Below, piece after piece: positions 22,430 to 33,932 of a DNA stretch of 64,000 nucleotides. A program made the position numbers and the translations under genes. The notes beneath the pieces were generated by a model. The model ran no database searches and was not told the DNA's origin. It worked only from the letters and a program-made list of their open reading frames with translations. Source of the DNA: Hanleya hanleyi. Lineage: Eukaryota > Mollusca > Polyplacophora > Lepidopleurida > Hanleyidae. The DNA lies in assembly GCA_036873755.1 (NCBI GenBank), contig JAVTVY010051717.1, forward strand, positions 202,842-266,841. The letters run 5' to 3'. Position 1 is the stretch's first letter, and each line of letters begins with the position of its first letter.

Positions 22430-22435
22430 AATAAA
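22430..22435 (+). terminator. Candidate poly(A) signal of the ARRDC gene
   Basis: AATAAA lies 345 bp after the stop codon, followed by a GT-rich tract (GTTGTGTGCTCGTGTGGG), as expected of a cleavage site. There is no transcript evidence. Confidence 0.5.
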
Positions 22436-22794
22436 ATATATCCAGTTGTGTGCTCGTGTGGGTTATTATTAGCCAACCGAAATCTCGAAGATATATATAA
22501 GGCAAATGGTCATGATGACAGAGGGTGGCAACTCAAATAATGGTCTGACGAGACTGAATGGTCTCATTCGAACGCACGTCACTCTTACACCAAACGCCGG
22601 ATTAGACAGGACTAAGTGCGCCACATTGCCACTCACGAAAATAATTTCAATGACCGTGTTATATGATGTACATGAACAAATTGTGTCACACCCGTTTGTA
22701 GCTAGTGATGCCCAGTCACAAAATTGCCAAAACATCACCGAGGCCTATTAATTTTCTAAATGCTGAGTTACAATACAGTTGCAGATACATTTGC

Positions 22795-24290
22795 AATTAC
22801 AAGCGTCTAGTCCGTCATCCATAATTCAGCCGTCGTCCATTAGAGAATATCCGCGTCCATAATCCAAAGACCTATTCCACATTCCATATAACAGTATTAG
22901 CACCAAATTCAAAAAGACAATCATAGTATACAAAAACATAGGCTTGTTTCCTGCAAGAGAGAAGCGGTCAACAGCTTTCAATGATGCCGGCAAGACATCA
23001 TGATGTTCCAAAATATCAAATCCGTATCGCTGATCAGTATTCTTAATCCATAATATTCGTTGTAAAGTCGTCATCTAAAGAATGATGTATCTCAGTCACG
23101 CTTTGATTGTGACTGTTCATATGATTACCATGAGGATCTTAAAGTACATGGGTTCATACGGCCTCTAGCCCCGGGTTAAGCGGAATTAGACACAAGTTAC
23201 GAAACGTAGCGCCATAGATCTTGTACGCTACGTTCGTATTTTGCTATCAGCATGCGATATATATCGCCAAATTTGCGAAACTTTGAGTGGAGGCGTTTGG
23301 TGGAATAGCCCTGTTTTGTAAGTTTCTGTAACAGTGTTTTGTGACGTTGATTAAAATCGTCACATTTAATACAGGATCTAGCAAATGCTACTAAGCGAGA
23401 TATGTATACGCCATATGCAGGTCCCACTGGAATATTACTGTCCAGAAAGGGATAGTTTACGATGTCGAAATTGTAATCATCTCTTTTGTCATAAAGTCGA
23501 CGAGAGAGAATGCCCGCTTCATTTTTATAGAGATATAGATCTAAATATGATGTGCCTGTAGGGCTGTCTGTAGTTTCCTTCAAATCCAGTGAAGGTGGAT
23601 ATATATCCTTCACTGCGTCATTTATATAGCGATTATCCACAGCGAGAAGATCGTCTATATAGCGTTTGGTGAATGAGAAGGAACGGGCTTTGAATGGATC
23701 GGTTTTTGATAGCGCCTGCATATAGTCATATTCATAAGAGAACAGATACAGGTCAGCCAACAGGGGTGCACAATTAGTACCCATTGGAATACCTATATGC
23801 TGCTGATATATTGTGTTGCCAAATTTCACATAGATATTTTTAATGAGAAATTCAAGCAACTCTATAAACAAAGAAACATCCCATGAATGATATCTCTTGT
23901 ATGTAGTAGAGCTAAAGAATGCTTTATGGCTTCGGACATTAATATATCTACGATCAGTTTTCTTGAACACAGATACTATTAATGAACTTAGACGGTCAAT
24001 AAGGTCCTGATGAGGGATTGTGGTATAGAGAGTCGAGAAATCCCATGTGGATACATGTCTGTACGGTATGTGACCTTTAGCATCAAGATCTTCCGTAAGA
24101 CATTTTGAGTTTTTCAATATCCACATACATTCAACGCCAGAGTTCTTAGAAATAGTGGCGCAATACCTTTCCCAAAATGCTTTTACCTCCTGAAGGGCCC
24201 TCGTCAATAGGGTTGAAAGAAGCTTGGTGGTGCAGCATACTGTCTGTACCGAGCGTCTGAAGCCTGGCGGATTAACCTTACGACGCACTC
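22795..24290 (-). mobile_element. Penelope-like retroelement copy 1
   Basis: This is the longest copy of the family in the window, containing the RT frame and about 400 bp of 3' sequence. The 3' end reads GGACGACGGCTGAATTATG, then GACGCTTGTAATT, a signature seen in all other copies. It lies just downstream of the ARRDC gene on the opposite strand. The 5' end is truncated. Confidence 0.8.
23197..24288 (-). CDS. Penelope-like reverse transcriptase (partial)
   Basis: A 363-codon frame with WDFSTLYTTIP at residues 82-92, GIPMGTNCAPLLADL at 166-180 and the catalytic RYIDDLL at 209-215. It is followed by YLDL, SNIP..PAYG and a conserved basic tail. This is the RT core of a widespread Penelope-like group in marine animals; the enzyme primes DNA synthesis on genomic ends or nicks. 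No GIY-YIG endonuclease follows the stop at 23197, and the N-terminal part is missing, so this is an incomplete but uninterrupted copy. Placement among Penelope-like elements is from motif memory. A different RT class would be the main alternative. Confidence 0.8.
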   Translation of the reverse strand: MRRKVNPPGFRRSVQTVCCTTKLLSTLLTRALQEVKAFWERYCATISKNSGVECMWILKNSKCLTEDLDAKGHIPYRHVSTWDFSTLYTTIPHQDLIDRLSSLIVSVFKKTDRRYINVRSHKAFFSSTTYKRYHSWDVSLFIELLEFLIKNIYVKFGNTIYQQHIGIPMGTNCAPLLADLYLFSYEYDYMQALSKTDPFKARSFSFTKRYIDDLLAVDNRYINDAVKDIYPPSLDLKETTDSPTGTSYLDLYLYKNEAGILSRRLYDKRDDYNFDIVNYPFLDSNIPVGPAYGVYISRLVAFARSCIKCDDFNQRHKTLLQKLTKQGYSTKRLHSKFRKFGDIYRMLIAKYERSVQDLWRYVS

Positions 24291-24489
24291 ATTTAGTTTT
24301 CAAGGGTGAGAAATTTTACACATGAATGAGATGCTGACATCTGGAGTTATCATCCCTTCCACATCTAAATGGGCATCTCTTGTGGCGCTCGTTCGAAAGA
24401 AGTACTTTAGGGGCCAGTGTACATGTACTATCAGAAACTACGTGATCTGATGTTCAATGATGGTTCTCCCCTACCTAGGTATCAGTTTT

Positions 24490-24930
24490 CTTTTGAACCT
24501 TAAGGATCAACAGAAGATTGGCTTGATCATTTTTTGCGAACACACGGATGCCGTTTGGAGTTTGCAAATGCCCTGTCGAAATTTCAGCGAGCGTGGCAGT
24601 TAGTCTTCAGTGGTACACAGTCCTCATATATCTTGACGACGTTGCGGTCACTGGCAGACCTTTTCAGTAACACCAGACTACAGCAAGCGAGTTTGAAGTT
24701 AACATGTAAAATAAAATGCGGACACTTCTTGGGCACTTTGTCAGCCGGGAGGGCATACACATCAAGTCCGATCTCGTGAAAGATGTCCAAGAATAACCAT
24801 TGTCGAAGAAAGAGTTGCAGTCATTGCTCGGCCTCAGATGTTTTACTACTTTCTCTTTAAACGGAGCTGTGACTGGGTCCACGCCTACAATTAAACGCCG
24901 CATACAATGTTGGTGGGAAAAGAGGCCACA
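24490..24930 (+). pseudogene. Gypsy-type RT relic 2
   Basis: On the + strand, decayed frames give an FQRA..LVFSG block (24580-24620), an LDDV catalytic box near 24637 in another frame, then LKLT.KI.CGHFLG near 24700-24735 and a GI....V block. These are in the order of a Ty3/gypsy-type reverse transcriptase and its connection to RNase H. Frameshifts and stops are present. It may be one old element with the integrase relic at 26.3 kb. Confidence 0.7.
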
Positions 24931-25181
24931 AGAAGTCAAATTACCCCACAGGTCAATATTCTGACTACATAATGCATCACAAAAAGAGCCTGATATTCTT
25001 CAATATACACCCGTACCTGTCTAACTATAACCCTTTAAAACATATTGTATTAACTAGAATTTGACCATGATGAAAGTTTCCTAATCTATCACACGTTACA
25101 CATGTAGTATCAGTTTGGAGAGCCTATATGTAATCCTCTAAAGTTATGACCAATACTCAAATATGACCTAGATAAAATATG

Positions 25182-25542
25182 ATGGGTGAGTGAAAAAGAT
25201 TATGTTTATGTATACTATGATTGTCTTTTTGAATTTGGTGCTAATACTGTTATATGGAATATGGAATAGGTCTTTGGATTATGGACGCGGATATTCTTTA
25301 ATGGACGACGGCTGAATTATGAATGACGGACCAGACGCTTGTAATTAACGTCGCTTCAACTATATTTCAATCATATCACGACGTTGGGTCCTATTCCTTT
25401 TTTACACCCGGGAGCCCCACGGCTGCCTTAGTTAGTCGTCGCCCCTTACGGCAAGCTGTCTGAGGAGCTGAGGCCTATTCTTACCATGACCTGGGATGTG
25501 CACAACGACATCCAAGGTCAACCCCGGAAGCCCCACGTGGAT
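25182..25542 (+). mobile_element. SINE copy 2, itself split by a Penelope-like fragment
   Basis: A perfect 12-bp duplication AGATAAAATATG flanks it (25170-25181 and 25543-25554). The SINE head GGGTGAGTGAAAAAGAT stops at 25200, a Penelope-like 3' piece fills about 25201-25345, and the SINE resumes at TAACGTCGCTTCAAC and runs to GCCCCACGTGG. Confidence 0.85.
25201..25345 (+). mobile_element. Penelope-like 3' fragment inside a SINE
   Basis: A 145-bp piece matches the 3' end of copy 1 (TTGTCTTTTTGAATTTGGTG to GACGCTTGTAAT). It is extremely 5'-truncated and inserted in the SINE. Confidence 0.85.
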
Positions 25543-25788
25543 AGATAAAATATGTCAAGGTCAGTCATTTGCACGATGTTTCTGATCCATCGCCAGTTGC
25601 GTATGTTATATGAATTTAGAAAGCCTGACTGAAATCCTTCCACAGACAGACGGACCAGACAGACAATAGCGCTCGTGTAACACAATTCAGCTTTCCATAT
25701 TGCAAAATTGAAAGTAGAAAGATGGAAAGCTCTACATCGCTCCCGTATTTCATCACCCGACACGTTACAGCAGAATCTAGAAAAGTTA

Positions 25789-25857
25789 CAATTACAACAC
25801 ATATAAGGGAAGTGGGAGAGGTGCCGACATACTGACAGAGCCACATGACTTCACAGT
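25789..25857 (+). repeat. Short duplicate of the foldback centre
   Basis: About 70 bp (ACATATAAGGGAAGTGGGA to CACATGACTTCACAGTA) also occurs at 19211-19282 near the centre of the foldback element. The origin is unclear. Confidence 0.65.
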
Positions 25858-26264
25858 ATATATACTTCACAATACTGAAGTGATGAAGGTCTCAATAGGT
25901 GTGTATGCTGCTTCAATGAAAGGAGCCGGGGAGCAAGTCAGGAAAGTATGCGGTTCGGGCAGATAGACCAGCTTTAAGTATTAACTGGGTGACCTTCAGG
26001 CAGTTCAGGTAAATAAACGGGTCATTGCGGCTTTTCGTTCCTCGCAGCTTGCGTTGAGGAATCCTGGAACGTCCACACTCTCCACTATACACTGGACACC
26101 AAGGAATTGGATGGACAACATAGTGTTTTAAAAAGAGAATTTCATTGCTATATTATAAGATCCGATGCTGAACGTGTATGCATGTTAAGAGTGAGGAACA
26201 GTTAAAGAAGATTGACGGCTACGTTGGGGCATTGCAATCATACTTTCGCGAAGTTTCAATGGGC

Positions 26265-26450
26265 CAGCTTCACCTAGACAGATCAGGCCCGCTCCCAGTC
26301 AGCTCGAGTTGCAACCTCCTCATCCTAGTCATTGTAGATTAGTTTACTTGGTGGAAGGAATCATATACCTTGCCAAACCAGCGAAAGAATTCATTGCCCG
26401 TTTTGGAATGCCATTTAAACTGCATCACTGACCCAATGGATGCGAGTTAA
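26265..26450 (+). pseudogene. Gypsy-type integrase relic
   Basis: A frame reading GPLP.S, then ILVIVD, FTWW.E and a FG.P...... D-like tract has the order of the catalytic core of a Ty3/gypsy-type integrase. It is broken by stops. Neither LTR is recognisable. It lies 1.3 kb after the RT relic in the same orientation. Confidence 0.6.
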
Positions 26451-26756
26451 CTGTTGCGGGTCAGCCAATACCGGACAATATCGTATCACCGGTCCTGGAA
26501 CGGACAAAACGGGCGGCTTACAGGTCCTATCAAATACCCCCTGTACGAAAACATATAAAGATGTGAAAAGAGCAAGTTGATATGTTTTTCTATACGAAAA
26601 ATTCCAAATAGCATTTTAATACAATAAGAAAAATGTGGTGAAAAACGAATTAAAGCGGTAATTACAACAACGGCGTATAATATCGACTAGTCCGTTATGT
26701 CGGACGCCCTACGTTGCACAACAATTGGATTTGACGACATCATCATGACGTCAACA

Positions 26757-26998
26757 AATACAAGCGTCTATTCATTCACTATTCAGCTGTCGTCCATTAA
26801 AGAATTTCCGCGTCCATAATCCAAAGACCTATTCCATATAACAGTATTAGCACCAAATTAAAAAAAAAACAACAACAAAAAAACAAAACAAAAAACAACA
26901 ACAACAACATCAATCATAATATACACAAACATGGGCTAGTTTCCTGCAAGAGAGAAGCGGTCAACAGATTTCAATCATGCCGGCAAGACATCAACAAA
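26757..26998 (-). mobile_element. Penelope-like 3' fragment
   Basis: It matches the last ~240 bp of copy 1, from the CCGGCAAGACATCA phrase to the CAAGCGTCT end. An A-rich insertion of about 50 bp is present at 26860-26910. Confidence 0.8.
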
Positions 26999-27122
26999 GG
27001 CATTAGTTTAGCTTTGTGACGTTGTTGGCGTTACGATGGAAATGTCGTCTGGAACATTCGCTACGATTGTTCGCTACGAACGATCGTAATCAGACTCCGA
27101 CATCATGGGTCAGCCATCCTCG

Positions 27123-27168
27123 CAAGCCAGTGTATCGATCGATCTGTTAGAATCGATACACTGGCTTG
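27123..27168. repeat. 17-bp perfect stem hairpin
   Basis: The arm CAAGCCAGTGTATCGAT (27123-27139) and its exact reverse complement (27152-27168) enclose a 12-nt loop. There is no adjacent terminator or gene, so it may be an inverted-repeat element footprint. Confidence 0.8.
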
Positions 27169-27289
27169 GTTGGTTACCCATACCAGTTGTGGATATCAAT
27201 AGATCAAGGTGTTTCCTCTAGATCAAACCAATTAGTGAACGCGCTAAACTCGCTGATTACGCCAAAGCAAAACCATTGGCTTGGGATAC

Positions 27290-27925
27290 CGATCATCATC
27301 CGAACGCATGGCACGATTATACGTAGAAACTTCTGCTCGTAGCCATGCGGTAACGGGTGTTATCTGAGTGTAATAGGGCGTTTCCCAAATGGTCACATCC
27401 GACTGGTCCCGTTACATCCGACATCGGTGCAATCACATTCATACAACGAAGACACACCTCCAGAAAGCGATCGATTGAAATGATCCCATGGTGGGCCTCG
27501 AAGTGCCCCCATCACAAAATAAAAAGCATATCATTTTCCTGTTAACTGCCGCCGATTTTATTTTGTTTTCAAATATGTTAGGCCGTTTGTAATATGATTT
27601 TTCTTAAGATAAACAAAGAAGCATGCTCCACTAGAGTGAGAAATAAAATAGCTAATTCGCACAACTTCGGTTTGATGTCGCGTAGACTCCCCCAGTCTTG
27701 CGCCTCGTGAAACTGACACGTCTGCATGTCTGAGAAATATTTAAATACAGATAATTTCATTGGCTCGTTTAAATGGGGCCGACATTTGACCTCATGCTTT
27801 GGGAACAACTTTCGAACTGGATTATCTCCCTCTAGATAGATGGCGCCGTGTGAAATACATGCCGAATCACAGCGATAAACTAAGGGTAGTGTTAAGTGAA
27901 ACGTGAAATGCCCTTAGCAAGCAAA
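27290..27925 (+). repeat. Parent-like copy of the 53.9-kb MITE interior
   Basis: 27296-27343 and 27886-27925 match contiguous sequence at 54010-54100 (CATCATCC.AACGCAT, ACGTAGAAACTTCTGCT, then GTGTTAAGTG.AACGTGAAATG). About 540 bp present here is absent there. No ORF of note lies in the extra segment. Confidence 0.65.
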
Positions 27926-28321
27926 GATGGATACCGATATGCTAATTCAAGACAAGCGCGAGGGATGAAATGTACGAGATTGTATAATAGAGTTATCGAC
28001 TGAAGAACTCATTCGAATCACCAAAAATATCCAGGTAAACCCTCAGCGAGGATTTAGGATTTATCTGGACGCTTGTGAAGATAGGGTCAGCAGGTCACGG
28101 CCTTCGCCGTTTGAAAACAGGCGTGGTAATGGAGGGTTTCGCGTTTGTTTTCAAACGTCGACCATTCCCCAATACAGTAAACCGCTATTAAATATGAAAT
28201 ATAACCTCTCACATCAATATACCGTCAAAAAAGTATGGGGTAGAACTTTTAATATAACCATCCTACAGATGATACGCTGTTAATGCGAACGGAAACAGAA
28301 TAATTGAGACGAAGGCTTGCA

Positions 28322-28472
28322 TCCTGACACTGGATGTGCTCCAAGAAACAATGGAAGAGACACAAGATGCTGTATCACACCATGGGTTCCCTGGATAAGT
28401 TGATGCTCTGGCTTCGTACCTGACACTGGACGTGCTCCAAGAAACCATGGAAGAGACACAAGATGCTGTAGG
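28322..28472 (+). repeat. Tandem duplication, ~97-bp period
   Basis: CCTGACACTGGA.GTGCTCC and GAAGAGACACAAGATGCTGT occur twice, 97 bp apart. Confidence 0.8.
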
Positions 28473-28517
28473 GGCAGCAAGCAAGAGTGCTCAAAATACA
28501 CAAAATAGCAAAATACG

Positions 28518-28858
28518 ATCGTAGCGTGATGTATGGCGTTACATTTCGTAGCATGATTCCACTTCCGCTTAACCCGGGTCGTATGAACCCATGTACTTCA
28601 AGATCCACATGACGCTCATATGTGTGACTGAGATACATCATTCTCTAGATGACGACTTTACAACGAATATTCTATGGATTAAGAATAATGATCAGCGATA
28701 CGGATTTGATATTTTTGGAACATCATGATGTCTTGTCGGCATCATTGAAAACTGTTGACCACTTCTCTCTTGCAGGAAACTAGCCTATGTTTATGTATAC
28801 TATGATTGTCTTCTTGCATTTGGTGCTGATGCTGTTGTATGGAATACGGAATAGTACA
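28518..28858 (+). mobile_element. Penelope-like 3' fragment
   Basis: It matches the end of the RT frame and 3' region of copy 1 (CTTAACCCGGG, CATGTACTT.AAGATCC, GATGACGACTTTACAACG). It lacks the last ~60 bp of the family. Confidence 0.8.
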
Positions 28859-28930
28859 ACAATGTGCAGCTAGAACTCTCTAATACTGTTCAGACTAAGG
28901 ATTGTGATCTCAACTCAAACAGTGGACGCC

Positions 28931-28958
28931 AAAAAAAAAAAAAAAAAAAAAAAAAAAA
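28931..28958 (+). repeat. Poly-A run
   Basis: About 28 consecutive A. It could be the tail of a retroposed sequence, but nothing recognisable precedes it. Confidence 0.7.
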
Positions 28959-29261
28959 TTATCTGGGAATCCATGCATTAAACCTGAAGTATTATCGTAG
29001 AGACATTTTGACCATGTATGCCCGCGAACTTGCCAGCACCTCCGAATCCAGTGGTAGACAAACAAAGGACAAGAGATGATGATTGATGAGGGAGCTCCAG
29101 TCAGTTATAGGATGATAGATAATCCCAGGGAATCAGTCCTGAACGGTTCAAGTGTCTACCCCCAAACGCTTATGGAAGTGTTGAAGCTCTATTGATCTCG
29201 GAACTATCCATGGAAGGACGGTACGATTTAATGTGGCGTTGCGCTGTGAAAATATTGTTCT

Positions 29262-29626
29262 CATTGAAAATATCTATGTAAAATTTGGCAACACAATATA
29301 TCAACAACATACAGGAATTCCAATGGGTACTAATTGTGCACCCCTGTTGGCTGACCTACGACCAGGTACGTATAACTGTTCTCTTGTGAATACGACTGAA
29401 TGCAGGCGCTTTCAAAAAAACGATCAAAGCCCGTTCCTTAATTCTCTAGATGACGACCTTACTACGAATATCATATGGATTAAGAATACTAATAAACGAT
29501 ACGGATTTGAATTTGATGTTATTGCTGTTATATGGACTATGGAATAGGCATTTGGATTATGGACACGGAGATTCTTTAATGGACAACGGCTGAATAATGA
29601 ATGAGGGACCAGACGCTAGTAATTCA
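29262..29626 (+). mobile_element. Rearranged Penelope-like fragment
   Basis: It contains 32 RT codons (through GIPMGTNCAPLLADL), then a deletion junction, a scrap around AAAGCCCGTTCCTT, and the family 3' end with GGACAACGGCTGAATAATG. Internal deletions make it non-coding. Confidence 0.8.
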
Positions 29627-29639
29627 GCCGTCGTCCACA

Positions 29640-30720
29640 AAAGTATTTCCTCGCCAATAAACGAAAGACCCTTTGCATTCGCACTCTTCATTCCAAACAC
29701 ACATAAAGTCAAAATTTAAAAGAAAACCAGGGAGTTTTCAATGATGACGACTAGAAATCTTGATGATCTTTGCGTTCAATCCTTAACAGAATCTAGCTAA
29801 ACCAAGATGGTAAATCAGGGGAATACCATCTAGACGTAACGCTATGAAAGCTTCGTGCGAAATGTTCACCGATATTCTACGAGATCCCATAATAAGGCAA
29901 TCACAACAATTTCTTCCTTTTCTGTTTGAAAATAATTGACATTTAGTTCACCGAGATTAATATCTTCGCACGGCACAATCTTTTGATATTTTCTACCCCC
30001 TAACAAAGCCAGACTTTTCGGCGGAAGTAAACTATTTGATCTTCACGGTTTGCCACGCACACTGTCTGGAAATTATGCCATATTTGATTACTGTTTCCCG
30101 ATAATGTATATATATTAGTCCACGTGCTACCGTGTGTAATTACTGTGGGTGTGATTTTGAAATTGTTTCACCAAACTAGCCACCTGATTGGCTAACAAAT
30201 GAAGTTTCAAATTCGCATGAGATTTATATAGCGCGGAATTCAGATATAATATTCCGTTACTGAGATTGTTCTCAACACTGACTATTATACTTATACTTTC
30301 TTTACCATGCCGAGGAACATGCAAGTTTGTGTGTCGTCGCAACAGAACAGCAGCATCATGCAAACAAAAGTCTCGGTTCCAATTATTTCACAGTATTTGC
30401 GGTACAGCAAGTCTGGTCGTATTTGAGGAGGGGCAGATGTGGGAATGTGGGTTGCATGAACTTTGATATTGGACCGTGACCCCCTCCCATCCGCGGCCTG
30501 GCTGCATGGGAATTTAAATGAAGAGACTTGTGTGAAAATGAAAGAATGTCCCAAAGAAAGAATGTTTCATATGTTCCTTCAAGATAATGTCTCACCCGAA
30601 TTATATATCAGGAAAAATGTCCCACCTACTTGATTATCAGAAGGGGTCGAACTCTTTTTCCTGTCGGACATTCTTCTCTTTTCACCGAGTATTTCACAGT
30701 GAATGTCTCCAAGTGTAAAC
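29640..30720. other. No recognised gene
   Basis: Short frames on both strands without motifs. The stretch has ordinary AT content. Confidence 0.4.
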
Positions 30721-30726
30721 CAGTAG

Positions 30727-32661
30727 TTTAACCCTACCAGACCTGGGTGAGGGGGGATCATTAAGGCACCCCCTACCAAACTTTCTGCGGTATCTCCGGA
30801 ACGACAAAAATGAGAGCTGACACCCGGTGACTTTGTAGTTTATCATGATTCCTGTTGGGGTCATTTTGAGCCAATTTGCATATCCCCCCGAGCAGAGGAT
30901 CAGGGTTGAATTCAAGATGGCGGTCACGTGTTTACAATGTTTTCGTCATTTTCTTCAGAATTTTTGCTTCCCCCCGAGGAAAATTGGGCACTATTTTATT
31001 TCACATCATTAATATTATGCAATTACATGTATGAGTAACAAGAGCACAATGGGCTTCAATATACACCCGTATATCTGGAATTACACCGGTCCGAATTTCA
31101 AGGTTGTTTAATGTCCATAATCCCAATTGGTAGCTAGACATACAGAGAAAGGTCTACGATTTTGTGTTTCTGAGAATGTAACATATTTCACATCTTATAT
31201 TGAATGATAAACTAAACTGGTCTTAACACTAGGTAAATAGGTGACCGTGAAACAAGAGCCGAGAGCTCACATATTCCACACTGAAATCGACAATAGTCAA
31301 ACACAAGAAAATAGTAGTTTCCCTTCAAATGGATTTCTTTCAGGTGAGCAAAATTTGCATGAAAGAAGAAAAATATGAAGAAAGTGATGAAGTAAACTTT
31401 CGTTCTTGAGTTAATAAATAGGTATAACGTTCATAAAGGACCCCTCTCCTCGTTAACTTAGTAAATGTATGGTTTCAATTTCACAACAGTTTAACTGAAT
31501 GTAACTGTTTCTTACATGTATCGAACATGGGAGACAACTCCACTGGACAAATGTCATATACGTGTAGGGGAGACAACTCTGAATATTCTAACGTAACGCA
31601 TATAGTTAGCTACACTTGATTCAGTTTTGGGGGACTGTGACCTTGACCTTTGACAAATTGATCTCAAAATGAATATGGCTCCTCTTTGCCATGCGAGTAA
31701 GGTATACTCAAATTTTGGTACCAATCCATACCTTGAAACTAGAGATAACTCGTCTCCCCTTAATATATCAATGGACACAAAAATCATGATTTTTAACAAT
31801 TTCAAAAGTGACCTTGACCTTTACCTACATATTGGTATGTGACACATCGTGTCTCCCTAATGTATCTACTGAGACAAAACAAAGTTATTTTTAATAATTT
31901 CCAATTTTTGGGGTCACAGTGACCTTTAACATTGACCTAATTTTTCATTTCCCCCTATTAAATCCACTCACAATAAAGTTGAAATGTAATGATTTCCTGA
32001 TTTCCTGACTTTAACCTTTGATCTCGACCTAGATTTGGTATGCAACAAATCGTTCCCCCCATCCACTCACCAAAAATTAGAACTGTAGATAAAAACTATC
32101 AATGATCAATGGTTTCCTCATTTTTTTTTACCTCTGACCTCGACCTCATTTCGGAATGTGACACATCGTCTCCACTTAGTGTATCCACTCACAAAAAATT
32201 GCAACTGTGGATAGAAAACTTTCACAGATATAGACCGGACACGAACACTTCACTGATTTCCTGTTTTTCAGACCAGTGACCTTTGACCTCTCACCTCGAC
32301 CTTCATTCTTGTGCGTAGGGTATCCACTCACAAAAAAAAACTGTATATAGAAAACTGTTTCAGAGGTAGACTGGACACGAGGGGCGGACAGACAGACAGA
32401 CGGACAGATGGAAGGAAACCGCCATCATATAATACGTCCGCCTTTTTAGCGGGCGTATAAAAAAAATCGAGAAATGACCCAAAAATCGACCAAAAATATC
32501 TTTTTTGAGAATGACCTCACTGTGACGTCATCAAAGCAGATAATTTTTACATTTTCTGGTAGACCTTGATCCGAGGGTGTAGTGTGGTAAGTTTCTGCCC
32601 CCAAGCTCAAGGTCCCCAAGGCATGGACAGGACCTCAAAAGCACAGGAGAGATAGGGTTAA
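30727..32661. repeat. Region of old interspersed repeats
   Basis: The ends read TTAACCCTA at 30727 and TAGGGTTAA at about 32653, a possible short inverted terminus. In between are several diverged modules containing GACCTTGACCTTTGAC and CTCAAAATGAAT..G and the CCACTCACAAAAAATT phrase (31640-32440). Related modules recur at 33085-33215, 34320-34400 and 35400-35490. No coding frame is present. The family is unknown. Confidence 0.5.
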
Positions 32662-33084
32662 TCGTCGAGCTCTTAACAGGCGTCAGATGTGCAGGCAACC
32701 GTGACAGTAAAAACTTACGCTTGGCTAATGACATTTGTAGAACTATTCACATGATTAAACTATTTTTTAAAAAGAATGAAAAGAACCTGCCCTACGTGTG
32801 AAACCGTGATAACCTCAAGCCGTTTTACATCAGATACTGAAAATAAATCAAGTCTAGACAAGAACAGAGAAGCCGTGTAAATTGGTAAATTAAATGTTTA
32901 AACGAGTTAATGTACGGTACACTTGTAAACAAACCTGAAAATAAGTCACGTCTTTATTCGAATTCGCATATTTGCTACCCGCTCAGTGCATTTGAGACAA
33001 CTATTCTTTAGTCATTCAGGTTTTTTTGTAAAATGGACGGGGCGTGTGGTAAAGCTCAACGAACTTGAGAATATTTTCACCGAG

Positions 33085-33860
33085 ACTGGCTTCAAATTTC
33101 GGGGTGCTGTGGCTTGACCTTTGCACTACTGATCTCAAAATGAATTGGGTTCCTATTTGCCCGTGAGTAAGGCATACTCAAAGTTTGGTACCAATCCATA
33201 ACTTGGAACTGGATATATCGCACGGACAACAAATGTTAATGGACGGATAAAGGATGAATTCATCATCGCATTGTTCAACCTCGTCTTCGACGGGCATATA
33301 CAAATAATTGCGGATTTATCAAAATTTGATCCATACTGGTATTTATAGGGAGAATTTTTTCTTGTAAGAAGAGCATTATATGCTTCAATATACACCTGTG
33401 CATGCTATAACCATTTGAAGCATGTTGTATGAACTAGAATTAGACCTTCATGAAACAGGTCAATGCCGGTCAACTTGAATAGGCTTCTAATTAATTAGTT
33501 GCATATGTACGGTTGTTAAAACTTGAAGATCCAAGTCACGATTCCCCAAGATACTGCTAGAACTGGAATTTGACCTTGATAAAATAGACCAATGTCAATC
33601 AATTTGAAAAGGCGACTAGTGACCCAACAGTTGTATATGTAGTATGAATTCGAAGAGCCTAGATGTAATCCTTCAAAAGTTGTCACCAATACTCAAATCT
33701 GATCAAGATAAACTAGGTCAGGGTCAGTCATCTTAACCAGGCTTCTGTTCTTTTGCAATTTGCATACGTTATATGAATCTATAAAGCGTGGCTATAATCC
33801 ATCAAGAGATACTGTGTTAACAAGAAAGACAGACGGAACGACCAAGCAGACGCTTCAGCA
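33085..33860. repeat. More modules of the same old repeats
   Basis: 33085-33215 repeats the CTCAAAATGAAT...GGTACCAATCCATA module of 31650-31730. 33380-33840 is the uninterrupted relative of the repeat at 24960-25670. Confidence 0.6.
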
Positions 33861-33932
33861 ACTTGACAAGAGTTGTGACCATCAATATGCTTCTTTGTCA
33901 TCAAAACCCGCACGAATCTGAACTGTACTTAT

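Larger units (their letters stand above)
24960..25670 (+). repeat. Old dispersed repeat split by a SINE
   Basis: Segments 24960-25181 and 25543-25670 together correspond to the uninterrupted relative at 33380-33840. Shared phrases are CTTCAATATACACC, CTAGAATT.GACC, AGAGCCTA.ATGTAATCC, ACCAATACTCAAAT.TGA and GTCAGTCAT. The break is exactly the SINE at 25182-25542. Confidence 0.7.

Noticed and set aside
24534..24779. 81-codon novel gene
   Set aside because: It is one frame of a decayed gypsy-type reverse transcriptase; the catalytic box is in the neighbouring frame.
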